In this document: piece by piece, positions 28,768 through 38,426 of the stretch
How the letters are laid out: the number at the start of each line of letters is the position of its first letter
How positions within the stretch are numbered: the first letter of the stretch is position 1
Position numbers and translations under genes: made by a program
Origin: Burkholderiales bacterium
Lineage (GTDB): Bacteria > Pseudomonadota > Gammaproteobacteria > Burkholderiales > Burkholderiaceae_D
Assembly (NCBI GenBank): GCA_026399895.1
Contig: JAPLQC010000055.1
Coordinates: forward strand, 1 to 50,563
Length of the DNA: 50,563 bases
Reading direction: 5' to 3'
Notes under the pieces: generated by a model
Told to the model about the DNA's origin: nothing
The model's input: only the letters and a program-made list of their open reading frames with translations
Databases searched by the model: none

Positions 28768-29994
28768 TTACTTGCTTGATTTGGAATTAGGCACTTGGGT
28801 GGTCAGGGCACACAAGCGGAAATGCGTTGCTGCCGCCTCCGGTTGCCCCAGCACTTCATACATCTGCGCAAGACGCAGGTGTGCTTCTTGCAAAGTGATG
28901 CGATCACTGGCGCCGAGTACCGCCTGTTCAATATGACGCTGCGCCTTACCCCATAGCTTCTGTTTTTGACATAGCGCGCCGAGCAACAAGGCCAGCTCGG
29001 CATCATTAGGACGCTCACGCAGCCACTGCTCGACATATTCAATTTGCGATAACAAGATCGCCGAGCCCTCTGGTGCTGCACACTGGCGGTAGGCGCGCAT
29101 GAGTCGTACATCCCACTGCACTGCGAGCGCCTTTTGCAGAATATCGGCCGCATCTTGCTGTCGACCGATTTTCATGAACGCAGTAGCCGCCAGACTCGCT
29201 ACCGCCGCGCTCTGCCGGTCAACCGTAGGAATGGTGGCCCAGAGTTTTTTCAGGGATTCTGCATCCTCGGCTGCCTTGGGTAACAGCGCCTCATAGGCCA
29301 AATCACGCAATCGTCGTGAGAGGGTCGGATGCAGGGCGTTATGCTTATCTAGCAGATGCACTAGCCGCAACACCTCAGGCCAGTTACGTGCGCTCTGATT
29401 GACCTTGAGTGCAAGTCTCAGTGCATGTGCATGACGGATACCGCTACTGCTGAGTTCTTGCAAAGCAGCGAGCGCAGCGTCGAGATCTTTGTTGTCTTCC
29501 GATAGTAGATCGACCGCGCTCATCAAACGCGCTGTACGTAAACTGTTGTCAGCGGCTGCCTCGCTCAACCACTGGTCGCGACGACTCGGTTCTTGTAAAC
29601 GCTGTGCTGCACGTGCGCCAAGCAATGCAGCAAGGCCGGCATACTCGGCGGATTGCGCAGCCTTGCGCGCGGATTTTTCTACCCGCCCGAAACGCCCCTC
29701 GAAATAGGCGCGTAGAGCTTCTTGTAGTGCACGCCCTGATTCACGCAACTGTCGCATCGCACGGTACTGCTCCACACGGCGCGGAAGCGCCATGGTGGCT
29801 CTCACGGTATTCACGATCAACAGCAACAGCAAGAAACTCAGCAGCAGGATGACAATGAAAAAATTTAGCGAGATGTCGATACGATGCGGCGGATAAAACA
29901 AGACGACATTGCCCGGATTAAAGCGTGCGAGCACCGCAAGCCCGATCGCCGCTGCGAACAGGCCAACTAACCAAAGAAAAAATCGCGTAGTCAC
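28768..29994 (-). CDS. hemY: haem biosynthesis-associated TPR protein HemY
   Basis: 408 residues. Two N-terminal transmembrane helices (about 3-22 and 42-63) are followed by a long helical repeat region (TPR-like, e.g. ALLLGALCQKQKLWGKAQRH). This is the proteobacterial HemY linked to hemX, not the oxidase of the same name. It is thought to help late haem synthesis at the membrane. Start is GTG 29992-29994, 13 bases after the hemX stop. Confidence 0.88.
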   Translation of the reverse strand: MTTRFFLWLVGLFAAAIGLAVLARFNPGNVVLFYPPHRIDISLNFFIVILLLSFLLLLLIVNTVRATMALPRRVEQYRAMRQLRESGRALQEALRAYFEGRFGRVEKSARKAAQSAEYAGLAALLGARAAQRLQEPSRRDQWLSEAAADNSLRTARLMSAVDLLSEDNKDLDAALAALQELSSSGIRHAHALRLALKVNQSARNWPEVLRLVHLLDKHNALHPTLSRRLRDLAYEALLPKAAEDAESLKKLWATIPTVDRQSAAVASLAATAFMKIGRQQDAADILQKALAVQWDVRLMRAYRQCAAPEGSAILLSQIEYVEQWLRERPNDAELALLLGALCQKQKLWGKAQRHIEQAVLGASDRITLQEAHLRLAQMYEVLGQPEAAATHFRLCALTTQVPNSKSSK

Positions 29995-30007
29995 GGACGT
30001 GCCTTGC

Positions 30008-31384
30008 TCATGGCCGCGAACGTGACTGCCGCACTGCCGCCAAGCTATGTGACAAGGTCGGCATTTCTATGTTCAGCACACTCTCGCGAATCTGCCGGAT
30101 CAGCTCGCGACCCGCACGGGTGTGTGGATCACGCAGATCAAAGTAGCGCTGCAGCGCGCGATCGGCTTCTGCCAGATCACTACGGAATGCCGCATCGTTG
30201 CGTGACAGCAGCGCCACCCGCGCATTCAGCAAACGTAGCTTGACGTTCTCACGCGCAAAAAACGCTTGCTCTGGTGTTAGCAACAAAGCCTCGGGCGCCG
30301 TCACGGTACGAATCCGCATCAGCTGCTTGAGATCGCTCCACAACTCGCTGCTCCAGGCCGTCCAGCGTTCCTGCATCTCGACGCGCCAGTCGAAGGCGCT
30401 ATTGCTCTCGATTTTTTGACGGTTGGAGAGTTTGGTTTTAGGTGACGGCGCAACGATGCCAGGCTTCTCATCTGATAGCAGCGGCATCGCATCGACTTGC
30501 GCCACCAAAGAGTCAAGTCGAACCGCAACGCCGGTCAAGTCAACACTGGGTAGGCTCTTGAGTTTTTCGATGTCTTGCGCGATCGCGCGTCGAATTGCGA
30601 TGAACTGCGGCCGGTCTACTCGCGATAAACGGGCGTCGGCGCTTTGCAATGCCACCAGCGCGCTTCGCACATTGCCGGCGAGTTGTAGTTGCTGGCTAGC
30701 GGTGGATAGCACTTGTTCTATTTCTGCTAGCGCCCAGTCATCACGGTTTTTGGCGAGATCACGGTAAAGCTGCTCCAGCGCGGCTTGCTGATTCTGTGCA
30801 TCTGATTGGCGCGCCTCAAGCACTGAGACCTTGCCTTGCAAAACCCGCAGCTGATCATCAACCCGATCAGCGATCAGTTTGGTTTGGCTATTGAGATTTT
30901 CGCCAGATTGCAATCGCTGCGCCACGTCACGCTTTAAATCGGAGATATCAGAGCGCGCATTCCACCACTGCAGCGCGAGTAATGCGGCAAGACCACCTAA
31001 TACGAGTTTTAGGCGAGCTTCCTTGTCATCCGGCCAGCGCGGCCACCACCAGGATCGCCCCGTCGACGGAGGTTCACTTGATGCAGGCGCTTCGGGCGTT
31101 GCTGCGGTCGGTGTTGCTTGTGCGTTTTGTGCGTTTTGCGCGTTTTTAGTTGGGGCGGCGTTTAGCGGAGTGTCCGCGCCATGTTCTGCCGCATTAGCTC
31201 CAGCGGAAGATATCGCGGAATCTGCTACCGAATCTTTGCCAGCAGCTGCCTCAGTCGATGCGGCAGACTCTTTGCTGGTGGACGCATCGGCTTGCGCGGG
31301 TGAGCCTGCATCCATCGCCTTTGATGTATCAGGCTCGGCAGCTTCGGGCGTTCCTTGGTTGGCGGGTGATGATTTGTCGCTCAT
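30008..31384 (-). CDS. hemX: HemX-family membrane protein
   Basis: 458 residues. An unusually long, low-complexity cytosolic N-terminus rich in A, S, E and T (about 1-125) precedes one transmembrane helix (LVLGGLAALLALQWW) and a periplasmic coiled coil plus helical domain (about 150-450). It contains a small triplet repeat (NAQNAQNAQ). HemX is often labelled uroporphyrinogen-III C-methyltransferase, but no methyltransferase motif is seen; a scaffold role is more likely. Its ATG overlaps the hemD stop (ATGA). Confidence 0.88.
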   Translation of the reverse strand: MSDKSSPANQGTPEAAEPDTSKAMDAGSPAQADASTSKESAASTEAAAGKDSVADSAISSAGANAAEHGADTPLNAAPTKNAQNAQNAQATPTAATPEAPASSEPPSTGRSWWWPRWPDDKEARLKLVLGGLAALLALQWWNARSDISDLKRDVAQRLQSGENLNSQTKLIADRVDDQLRVLQGKVSVLEARQSDAQNQQAALEQLYRDLAKNRDDWALAEIEQVLSTASQQLQLAGNVRSALVALQSADARLSRVDRPQFIAIRRAIAQDIEKLKSLPSVDLTGVAVRLDSLVAQVDAMPLLSDEKPGIVAPSPKTKLSNRQKIESNSAFDWRVEMQERWTAWSSELWSDLKQLMRIRTVTAPEALLLTPEQAFFARENVKLRLLNARVALLSRNDAAFRSDLAEADRALQRYFDLRDPHTRAGRELIRQIRESVLNIEMPTLSHSLAAVRQSRSRP

Positions 31385-32151
31385 GCCGCCGATTGTATCG
31401 CGGCGACTAGCGCTTCGTCCCCTGATGCGGTCTGCGTTACGCGAGTGAATCCGAGCGACTGCGCAGTCTCGGCGATGCGCGGATGGGGTACGACCAATTG
31501 GCTATTCAAGATTTGCGTCATGCCGGGCTCGCCGGGCCCCAGGCGCACCATGTCCAGCAAATTTCGGAGTGCCTCGGAGCTGGTGATGATCCAGGATGAA
31601 TCAGATGCCATGAGCTGATTCAGCTGCGCATGACACGCGGCATCGAACACAGGCATGCCACGTTGGTAGGCGGCGACTTGCTCTACCTCAACGCCCGCCA
31701 ATCGCAAACGATCAGCCAACAACTCGCGACCGGTTTCGGCGCGAATAATCAGCACGCGTCGGCCTTGTAAGGCTGGCAGATCTAGCACCTCGAGCAAGGT
31801 CTCGGAATCCGTGCGGTGCGGGTCAACCGGACTGACGATGTTCGCACTTGCCTCTGTGACGCCATGACGCGCCAGTGCCTGCCGGCTACCTTCACCGACG
31901 ACGGCAGCGATCACTTCCTGCGGCCAGCGATCGATATAGGCAAAGGCGGCATCAATCGCGTTTGGGCTGACAAACGCCACCATGGCGTAATCGGCCAAGC
32001 GTGACAGGGTGGCGCGCAGTGCGGCGCTATCTTGAATTGGCTGTATCTCGAGCAGGGGAAACACATGGACCGTCACACCGAGCTGCGCAAAACGCGCAGC
32101 AAGTGCTTCAGCTTGCGCGCGGGGACGGGTGATGACGACGCCCTTACCCAC
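31381..32151 (-). CDS. hemD: uroporphyrinogen-III synthase
   Basis: 256 residues in the two-domain HemD fold: VVITRPRAQAEALAARFAQL at the start, FVSPNAIDAAFAY, then RRVLIIRAETGRELLADRL and WIITSSEALRNLLDMV. It cyclises hydroxymethylbilane with inversion of ring D. Start is GTG 32151; it lies nine bases after hemC and overlaps hemX. Confidence 0.93.
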   Translation of the reverse strand: MGKGVVITRPRAQAEALAARFAQLGVTVHVFPLLEIQPIQDSAALRATLSRLADYAMVAFVSPNAIDAAFAYIDRWPQEVIAAVVGEGSRQALARHGVTEASANIVSPVDPHRTDSETLLEVLDLPALQGRRVLIIRAETGRELLADRLRLAGVEVEQVAAYQRGMPVFDAACHAQLNQLMASDSSWIITSSEALRNLLDMVRLGPGEPGMTQILNSQLVVPHPRIAETAQSLGFTRVTQTASGDEALVAAIQSAA

Positions 32152-32160
32152 GCGCTGTGT

Positions 32161-33099
32161 TTAGTCGGTGCGGCAGGCGGCGAGGATGGCGGTGGCGTCT
32201 TGCGCCTCTAGCGCCTGCGCTACCTGCACACCAACGGCTTCGGGCGAGTCAGCGGCTCCTTGCGCCACGGCGCGCGCAATACGCTTACCGTCCGGCGTAG
32301 CCACCATCGCCGTCAGCGTGAGTGCGTGCTGGTCGACCGTCGCATACGCGGCCAGTGGGATCTGACAACTTCCGCCGAAGCTGCGCGAAAGCTGGCGCTC
32401 GGCGCGTACCGCATTCTCGGTATCTGCGTGGTTCAGCGGCGCGAGTAACTGCATCAGCTCGTCACGACCACTACGAACCTCGATCGCCATGGCGCCCTGT
32501 CCTGGTGCAGGCAAGCTCTGCGCCGGATCAATGAAAGCGCGTATGCGCTCGGCCATGCCCAGACGCTTGAGGCCCGCTGCAGCCAAAATGATGGCGGCAT
32601 ATTCGCCGCGGTCGAGCTTGGCAAGCCGGGTGTCGAGGTTGCCGCGCAGCGGGTGGATCTGCAACTGCGGGAAACGCGCCGCAATCAGCGCCTGTCGGCG
32701 AAGGCTGCTGGTGCCGATAATCGCCCCCGGCGGCAAGGCCTCGAGGCTGTCAAAGTCGTTGGAGACGAAGGCATCGCGCGGGTCTTCGCGCTCAAGCACG
32801 GCGGCGAGGGTGAAGCCTTCGGGCAGCTCCATTGGCACATCTTTCAAGGAGTGCACTGCGAGATCGGCCCGACCCTCTTCCATCGCGACTTCGAGCTCTT
32901 TGACGAATAGGCCCTTACCGCCCACTTTGGACAGGGTACGGTCGAGGATCTGGTCGCCACGCGTCGTCATGCCGAGGATTTCGACAGTACTGTGCGGATA
33001 TAATTCGAGCAGGCGCGCGCGAACCGTTTCAGCCTGCCACATCGCGAGACGGCTCTCGCGAGAGGCGATGATCAGTTTTCCAGAAAATTTGGCGTTCAA
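32161..33099 (-). CDS. hemC: porphobilinogen deaminase
   Basis: 312 residues. [50 protein letters not shown] and the cofactor Cys245 in [13 protein letters not shown] (dipyrromethane attachment) are all present. It makes hydroxymethylbilane from four porphobilinogens. The start must be TTG 33099: an in-frame TGA lies 9 bases further upstream and no ATG is available before the conserved core. GAGAG lies about eight bases before it. Confidence 0.96.
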   Translation of the reverse strand: MNAKFSGKLIIASRESRLAMWQAETVRARLLELYPHSTVEILGMTTRGDQILDRTLSKVGGKGLFVKELEVAMEEGRADLAVHSLKDVPMELPEGFTLAAVLEREDPRDAFVSNDFDSLEALPPGAIIGTSSLRRQALIAARFPQLQIHPLRGNLDTRLAKLDRGEYAAIILAAAGLKRLGMAERIRAFIDPAQSLPAPGQGAMAIEVRSGRDELMQLLAPLNHADTENAVRAERQLSRSFGGSCQIPLAAYATVDQHALTLTAMVATPDGKRIARAVAQGAADSPEAVGVQVAQALEAQDATAILAACRTD

Positions 33100-33221
33100 T
33101 GCGGTCTCTCAGTAGAAGGTCGCTTGGCCAGCGACGCTTCGAAGAGATGCCGCTAACCGCGGCGCATTCTATCACCCCTACTACCTCCGGCAGCGCGGCG
33201 CTGAGCCCGACTGAAATCACG

Positions 33222-36050
33222 ATGGCGCTTCGAACTCCTCCGCTTGCCCGCTCGGCGAAAACCAACGACAAGGACGCCCCGCTGCGGGAAGACATCCGCC
33301 TTTTGGGTCGTCTGCTGGGTGAAGTGATTCGGCAACAAGAAGGCGAGGCGGTGTTTAAGGTGGTGGAGACCATACGCCAGACCGCCGTGCGATTCCGGCG
33401 CGAATCTGACCTCGAGGCCGGTGCGGATCTTGACCGCCTGCTTAAAAAGCTCAGTCGCGACCAGACAAACGCCGTGGTTCGCGCGTTCTCGTATTTCTCT
33501 CATCTGGCGAATATCGCTGAAGACCAGCACCATAATCGGCGCCGGCGCGCCTATCTGCTTGCAGGTTCTGCGCCGCAGCCCGGTAGCCTGGCGGCAACGC
33601 TTTCGAAATTGAGAACTGAAGGTGTCACTGGCAAGGCGCTGCAACAGTTCTACGACGGCGCGCTGATTTCACCGGTACTTACTGCGCACCCAACCGAAGT
33701 GCAACGCAAAAGTATTCTGGATGCGGGGCGGGAAATTGCGCGTTTACTGGCCCTGCGCGATCAGCCCACCACACCTGCTGAGCGCGAGCGGAATATCGCG
33801 CTGCTGCACGCGGAGGTGGCCAAGCTATGGCAGACGCGCATGCTGCGCTATCAGCGACTGACGGTCGCGGATGAAATCGAGAATGCACTCTCGTTTTATC
33901 GCATCACGTTCCTGCGTGAGTTGCCGGGACTGATGGAAGACATCGAACACGAAACCCTGACGCAGTACCCGAACCTACGTCAATTACACCTGCCGCCGTT
34001 CGTGCAAATGGGTAGCTGGATCGGTGGTGATCGCGACGGCAATCCGAATGTCAATGGCACCACGATGCAGCAAGCCATGTCGCGTCAGTCGACCACGATT
34101 TTCGAGTTTTATCTGGAAGAAGTTCACGCGCTCGGCGCAGAGCTATCGATTTCTACGCTGCTGGTGTCAATCAGCCCTGCGCTGCAGGCGATGGCAGATA
34201 TGTCGCCCGATAATTCGCCACATCGAACCGACGAGCCCTACCGACGTGCATTGATTCTCGTCTACGCCCGATTGGCTGCGACCGCGCGGCGATTAGGTGT
34301 ATCCAATATTTTGCGCCATGAAATCGGCTCAGCCGAGCCCTATGTATCTCCCGAAGCTTTCACCGCCGACTTGGACGTTATCGGTGACTCGCTGCGCGCG
34401 AATCATGGTGCTGCACTGACCCGACCACGCCTGAATACCTTACGACGTGCCGCTGATATTTTTGGTTTTCATCTCGCCACACTGGACATGCGTCAGAGCT
34501 CGGATGTGCATGAGCGCGTCATCGCTGAACTGTTCCAGGTTGCTGGCTTGTCGGAGGACTACCGTCAGCTCAGCGAGGATCAAAAGCTAGGCTTGCTGCG
34601 CGCTGAGTTGGCGCAACCGCGGCTGCTGCGTTCGCCTTATGTCAGCTACTCGGATGAAACGGTGTCTGAACTTGGCGTGCTCAGGGCTGCGCGCGAAATT
34701 CGTGTGGCGTTCGGCGAGCGTGCTATTCGGAACTACATCATCTCGCACACGGAAACCGTATCCGATCTTCTTGAAGTCTTGCTCCTGCAAAGAGAAACCG
34801 GATTGCTGCGCGTAATGCCAGACGGTAGCTTGGAATCCGGCGTGATGGTGATTCCATTGTTCGAAACGATTCCCGACTTGCGTAATGCACCGGAGATCAT
34901 GGAAGGATGGCTGTCACTGCCGCCGGTACGCGCTTTGGTGAAGCATCAGCAGTCTTTGCAAGAAGTTATGCTGGGCTACTCGGACTCGAACAAGGATGGT
35001 GGCTTCCTGACCTCTAACTGGGAGTTATACAAAGCCGAGGTCGCGTTGCTGGAAGTTTTCGCGCGCCACCGCGTCAAGCTGCGGCTGTTCCACGGCCGCG
35101 GCGGTACCGTGGGTCGTGGCGGTGGTCCGAGCCATGACGCTATTCTTGCGCAACCTGCGGGTACAGTGAACGGGCAGTTCCGCCTTACTGAGCAGGGCGA
35201 GATTATTGCGTCAAAGTTCTCCAACCCCGAGATCGGTCGCCGTAATCTCGATTTGGTCGTTGCGGCCGTGATGGAGGCCAGCCTGCGTCCGCCCAACGCA
35301 GATGCCAAACAAGCGCAGCGCTTGGCAGAGTTCGAGCGCGTGATGGACATGCTTTCCCAGAACGCTTACCGCGCTTACCGGCACTTGGTTTATGAGACCC
35401 CAGGCTTTACCGATTATTTTTTTGCTGCCACGCCGATCGCAGAAATCGCCGAACTGAATATTGGCTCACGTCCGGCTTCACGTAAATCAACACGCCGCAT
35501 CGAAGATCTGCGCGCCATACCCTGGAGCTTTTCTTGGGGCCAGTGTCGGCTACTGCTGCCGGGTTGGTATGGCTTTGGCAGCGCGGTCGATCAATGGTTG
35601 AAAGACGAGAGCAGTGGCAGCATCACCAAAAAACGTGCCTTGCTGCGGGCGATGCTGAAAGAGTGGCCGTTCTTCTCGACCCTGCTGTCGAATATGGATA
35701 TGGTGCTATCCAAGACCGACTTGGCGCTGGCCTCGCGCTACGCCTCGCTGGTACCTGATCGCAAAATGCGCCATTCGATTTTTGCGCGCATTGCCGCCGA
35801 ACATGAGAAAACCTTGGAAGCGCTCTGGATGATTACCGGATCGCGCGAGCGCTTGGCAAATAACCCAACGCTGGCACGCTCAATCAAAAATCGTATTCCC
35901 TATCTTGATCCGCTAAACCATTTGCAAGTCGAGTTGATCAAGCGCCATCGTAGCCAGAACGACCAAGGTCGTGAGCCAGATATACGCGTTCATCGTGGTA
36001 TTCATCTGTCGATCAACGGAGTCGCCGCCGGTCTCAGAAATACTGGTTGA
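33222..36050 (+). CDS. ppc: phosphoenolpyruvate carboxylase
   Basis: About 942 residues from ATG 33222 (MALRTPPLARSA). In-frame ATGs at 33099 and 33147 would add up to 41 residues without family support, and the first touches the hemC start codon. Catalytic blocks: VLTAHPTEVQRKS (active His), GSWIGGDRDGNPNV, LGYSDSNKDGGFLTS (active Lys) and FHGRGGTVGRGGGP. It fixes bicarbonate onto PEP to refill oxaloacetate. It is divergent from hemC. Confidence 0.94.
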   Translation: MALRTPPLARSAKTNDKDAPLREDIRLLGRLLGEVIRQQEGEAVFKVVETIRQTAVRFRRESDLEAGADLDRLLKKLSRDQTNAVVRAFSYFSHLANIAEDQHHNRRRRAYLLAGSAPQPGSLAATLSKLRTEGVTGKALQQFYDGALISPVLTAHPTEVQRKSILDAGREIARLLALRDQPTTPAERERNIALLHAEVAKLWQTRMLRYQRLTVADEIENALSFYRITFLRELPGLMEDIEHETLTQYPNLRQLHLPPFVQMGSWIGGDRDGNPNVNGTTMQQAMSRQSTTIFEFYLEEVHALGAELSISTLLVSISPALQAMADMSPDNSPHRTDEPYRRALILVYARLAATARRLGVSNILRHEIGSAEPYVSPEAFTADLDVIGDSLRANHGAALTRPRLNTLRRAADIFGFHLATLDMRQSSDVHERVIAELFQVAGLSEDYRQLSEDQKLGLLRAELAQPRLLRSPYVSYSDETVSELGVLRAAREIRVAFGERAIRNYIISHTETVSDLLEVLLLQRETGLLRVMPDGSLESGVMVIPLFETIPDLRNAPEIMEGWLSLPPVRALVKHQQSLQEVMLGYSDSNKDGGFLTSNWELYKAEVALLEVFARHRVKLRLFHGRGGTVGRGGGPSHDAILAQPAGTVNGQFRLTEQGEIIASKFSNPEIGRRNLDLVVAAVMEASLRPPNADAKQAQRLAEFERVMDMLSQNAYRAYRHLVYETPGFTDYFFAATPIAEIAELNIGSRPASRKSTRRIEDLRAIPWSFSWGQCRLLLPGWYGFGSAVDQWLKDESSGSITKKRALLRAMLKEWPFFSTLLSNMDMVLSKTDLALASRYASLVPDRKMRHSIFARIAAEHEKTLEALWMITGSRERLANNPTLARSIKNRIPYLDPLNHLQVELIKRHRSQNDQGREPDIRVHRGIHLSINGVAAGLRNTG

Positions 36051-36089
36051 AGATTTTCCACTTTATCTCTGCCCTTTATTCCTGCCCTT

Positions 36090-36095
36090 TATAAT
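36090..36095 (+). promoter_or_regulatory. -10 element of argH (leaderless start likely)
   Basis: A perfect TATAAT ends six bases before the argH ATG (36102), so transcription should begin at or next to the start codon. No good -35 hexamer is seen at 17 bases. TGCCCTTTAT is directly repeated at 36070-36079 and 36083-36092. Confidence 0.5.
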
Positions 36096-36101
36096 CGCGC
36101 C

Positions 36102-37493
36102 ATGACTGATCAATTTTCAAAAAAAGCAGACGCCTGGTCTGCCCGCTTCAATGAGCCAGTATCTGATCTGGTGAAGCGTTATACCGCCTCGGTGTTTTTC
36201 GATAAACGTCTGGCCCAGGTCGACATTCAAGGTTCGCTAGCCCATGCCGAGATGCTGGCAGCGCAAAATATCATCAGCGCCCAAGACTATGCCGACATAC
36301 AGCGCGGCATGGCATTGATTCTGAGTGAAATCGAGAGCGGCAAATTCAATTGGTCACTCGATTTGGAAGATGTTCATCTGAATATCGAAAAGCGCCTGAC
36401 CGAATTAGTCGGCGATGCGGGCAAACGGCTGCATACCGGTCGCTCGCGTAATGATCAGGTAGCGACCGATATACGGCTTTACCTGCGTGCTGCGATTGAT
36501 GACATTCTCGGTTTGCTCAAAGCCCTGCGATTAGCCCTTGTGCAAGTCGCGGAGCAACACACCGACACGATCCTGCCAGGTTTCACGCATCTGCAGGTAG
36601 CGCAACCAGTCACATTTGGCCATCACCTGCTTGCGTATGTCGAGATGTTTGGTCGCGATGCCGAGCGTATGGCCGATTGTCGTAAACGTGTGAATCGTCT
36701 ACCGCTGGGTGCTGCAGCATTAGCAGGCACAAGTTTTCCGATCGATCGTTTTAGAGTAGCTACTACGCTGGGCTTTGATGATGTTTGTCACAACTCGTTG
36801 GATGCCGTATCCGACCGCGACTTTGCCATCGAGTTTTGTGCTGCTGCGGCACTGGTGATGACGCATATCTCGCGGCTATCAGAAGAACTGGTGATCTGGA
36901 TGAGCCCGCGCGTTGGCTTCATCGACATTGCCGATCGCTTCTGCACCGGCTCGTCGATCATGCCGCAGAAAAAAAATCCGGACGTACCCGAACTCGCACG
37001 CGGCAAGACAGGCCGGGTGAATGGTCATTTAATCGCATTACTGACATTGATGAAGGCGCAACCACTCGCCTACAACAAAGATAATCAGGAAGATAAAGAG
37101 CCGCTGTTCGATACCGTCGATACCGTGCTCGACACCTTACGTATTTTTGCCGATATGGCGACCGGCATCACAGTCAAACCCGAAGCGATGCGCGCTGCTG
37201 CGCTGCAGGGCTTCGCCACCGCGACTGACCTGGCTGATTATCTGGTGAAGAAAGGCCTGCCATTTCGCGACGCACACGAGGCGGTGGCGCATGCCGTTCG
37301 CAGCTGCGAACAACGCGGCTGTGATCTCGCTGATCTGAGCTTGGAAGAGTTGCAGCGCTTTGCGCCGCAGGTTGGGGCCGATGTACACGCAGCGCTGACG
37401 CTCGAAGGTTCAGTGGCGGCGCGTTCCCATGTTGGCGGCACGGCACCGACGCAGGTTCGAGCTGCAATCGCAAGGCTAAAAACGCTCCTGTAG
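36102..37493 (+). CDS. argH: argininosuccinate lyase
   Basis: 463 residues, the standard length. The fumarase-superfamily signature [20 protein letters not shown] is present, with [20 protein letters not shown] and the catalytic His region [19 protein letters not shown]. It splits argininosuccinate to arginine and fumarate. There is no ribosome binding site before the ATG; instead a TATAAT lies six bases upstream. It stands 51 bases after ppc. Confidence 0.96.
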   Translation: MTDQFSKKADAWSARFNEPVSDLVKRYTASVFFDKRLAQVDIQGSLAHAEMLAAQNIISAQDYADIQRGMALILSEIESGKFNWSLDLEDVHLNIEKRLTELVGDAGKRLHTGRSRNDQVATDIRLYLRAAIDDILGLLKALRLALVQVAEQHTDTILPGFTHLQVAQPVTFGHHLLAYVEMFGRDAERMADCRKRVNRLPLGAAALAGTSFPIDRFRVATTLGFDDVCHNSLDAVSDRDFAIEFCAAAALVMTHISRLSEELVIWMSPRVGFIDIADRFCTGSSIMPQKKNPDVPELARGKTGRVNGHLIALLTLMKAQPLAYNKDNQEDKEPLFDTVDTVLDTLRIFADMATGITVKPEAMRAAALQGFATATDLADYLVKKGLPFRDAHEAVAHAVRSCEQRGCDLADLSLEELQRFAPQVGADVHAALTLEGSVAARSHVGGTAPTQVRAAIARLKTLL

Positions 37494-37791
37494 CAAGACG
37501 ACGACGCAACATCGCAATGTTGCAATAAAGCGTCATAAACCATGACGCGCATCCCTTTCGAATCCAGCTGAGCCGGGCTATTGCCCGGCAACACTACCTC
37601 CCCCTCCAAGCGCGGCTACATTGCTGCGCACACTTGCCGCACCTGCGTCCTGGCACCAGGACAACAGGCCTCGCGGTGGTGACTTTCCAGGCAGTCTACA
37701 AATACAAATAAGGAGACCCCACCGATGATGATCAGGTCATCGGCGGCCACCGGATCTGTCGACTGCCTCCACTCTTCGAGAGAGCTTCGTC
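37494..37791 (+). promoter_or_regulatory. structured leader of the TRAP transporter operon
   Basis: About 300 bases without a major gene. It holds hairpins GCCGGGC-TATT-GCCCGGC (37572-37589) and GTCCTGG-CA-CCAGGAC (37647-37662), then AAGGAG (37710-37715) before ATG 37725. That ATG is buried in a third hairpin, CCGATGA/TCATCGG (37722-37743). The first hairpin may end argH transcription, although no T-run follows. Confidence 0.5.
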
Positions 37792-37826
37792 ATGTCCTTC
37801 TTCCTGTCGCTATCCAAATCGATTGA
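37725..37826 (+). CDS. possible leader peptide upstream of dctQ
   Basis: A 33-residue frame (MMIRSSAATGSV..) with a better ribosome binding site than dctQ itself. It overlaps the first 35 bases of dctQ in another frame. It resembles no known protein. If translated, it would bring ribosomes past the dctQ start and could control it. Confidence 0.35.
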   Translation: MMIRSSAATGSVDCLHSSRELRHVLLPVAIQID

Positions 37827-38424
37827 TGCCTTGAATGAGCGTATTGGCCTTGGTATCAGTTGGGCCTTATTGGCCGCGGTTCTGATTTGTGCTGGTAACG
37901 CACTAGTGCGTTATTCACTCAATATCAGCTCGAACGCCTGGCTGGAGATTCAGTGGTACCTGTTTGGCGCAATTTTCCTGCTGGCATCTTCCTACACACT
38001 CAAGCGTAATGAGCATGTTCGGATTGATGTCGTCGTGGGCCGATTTCCGAAGCGTACTCAGGTGTGGATTGATGTATTCGGATTTCTTCTGTTCTTGCTA
38101 CCGGCCACGCTGCTGATTCTGTACTTCGCTGTTCCCTTCGCCATGGAATCCATACGTAGTCAGGAGATGTCTAGCAATGCCGGTGGGTTAATCGTCTGGC
38201 CGGCGAAGCTATTGATCCCCGTGGGATTTCTCATGCTGACCCTGCAAGGCATCTCCGAGTTGATTAAGCGTATCGGTTTCTTGCTGGGTCAGGTCGATGC
38301 GAGCGCCTTCGAAAAACAGCAAACCACGCCACAAGAAGAGATCGAAGCAATCGCCGCCGCTAACCAACTCAACCTGGCCGAGGTGACAACCGCCGCTAAC
38401 CAATTCATCAAGAAGGAGGCCTGA
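37792..38424 (+). CDS. dctQ: TRAP transporter small permease (DctQ-type)
   Basis: 210 residues with four transmembrane helices in the first 165 residues (IGLGISWALLAAVLICAGNA, EIQWYLFGAIFLLASSYTL, FLLFLLPATLLILYFAV and LLIPVGFLMLTLQGISELI) and a soluble acidic tail of about 45 residues. The motif SNAWLEIQWYLFGAIFLLAS is typical of the 2-oxoacid/mannitol-chloroaromatic TRAP branch. It pairs with the large permease two bases downstream. Confidence 0.9.
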   Translation: MSFFLSLSKSIDALNERIGLGISWALLAAVLICAGNALVRYSLNISSNAWLEIQWYLFGAIFLLASSYTLKRNEHVRIDVVVGRFPKRTQVWIDVFGFLLFLLPATLLILYFAVPFAMESIRSQEMSSNAGGLIVWPAKLLIPVGFLMLTLQGISELIKRIGFLLGQVDASAFEKQQTTPQEEIEAIAAANQLNLAEVTTAANQFIKKEA

Positions 38425-38426
38425 TC

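Noticed and set aside
37238..37609. Minus-strand open frames antisense to argH
   Set aside because: Shadows of argH codon usage with no start signal or motif.
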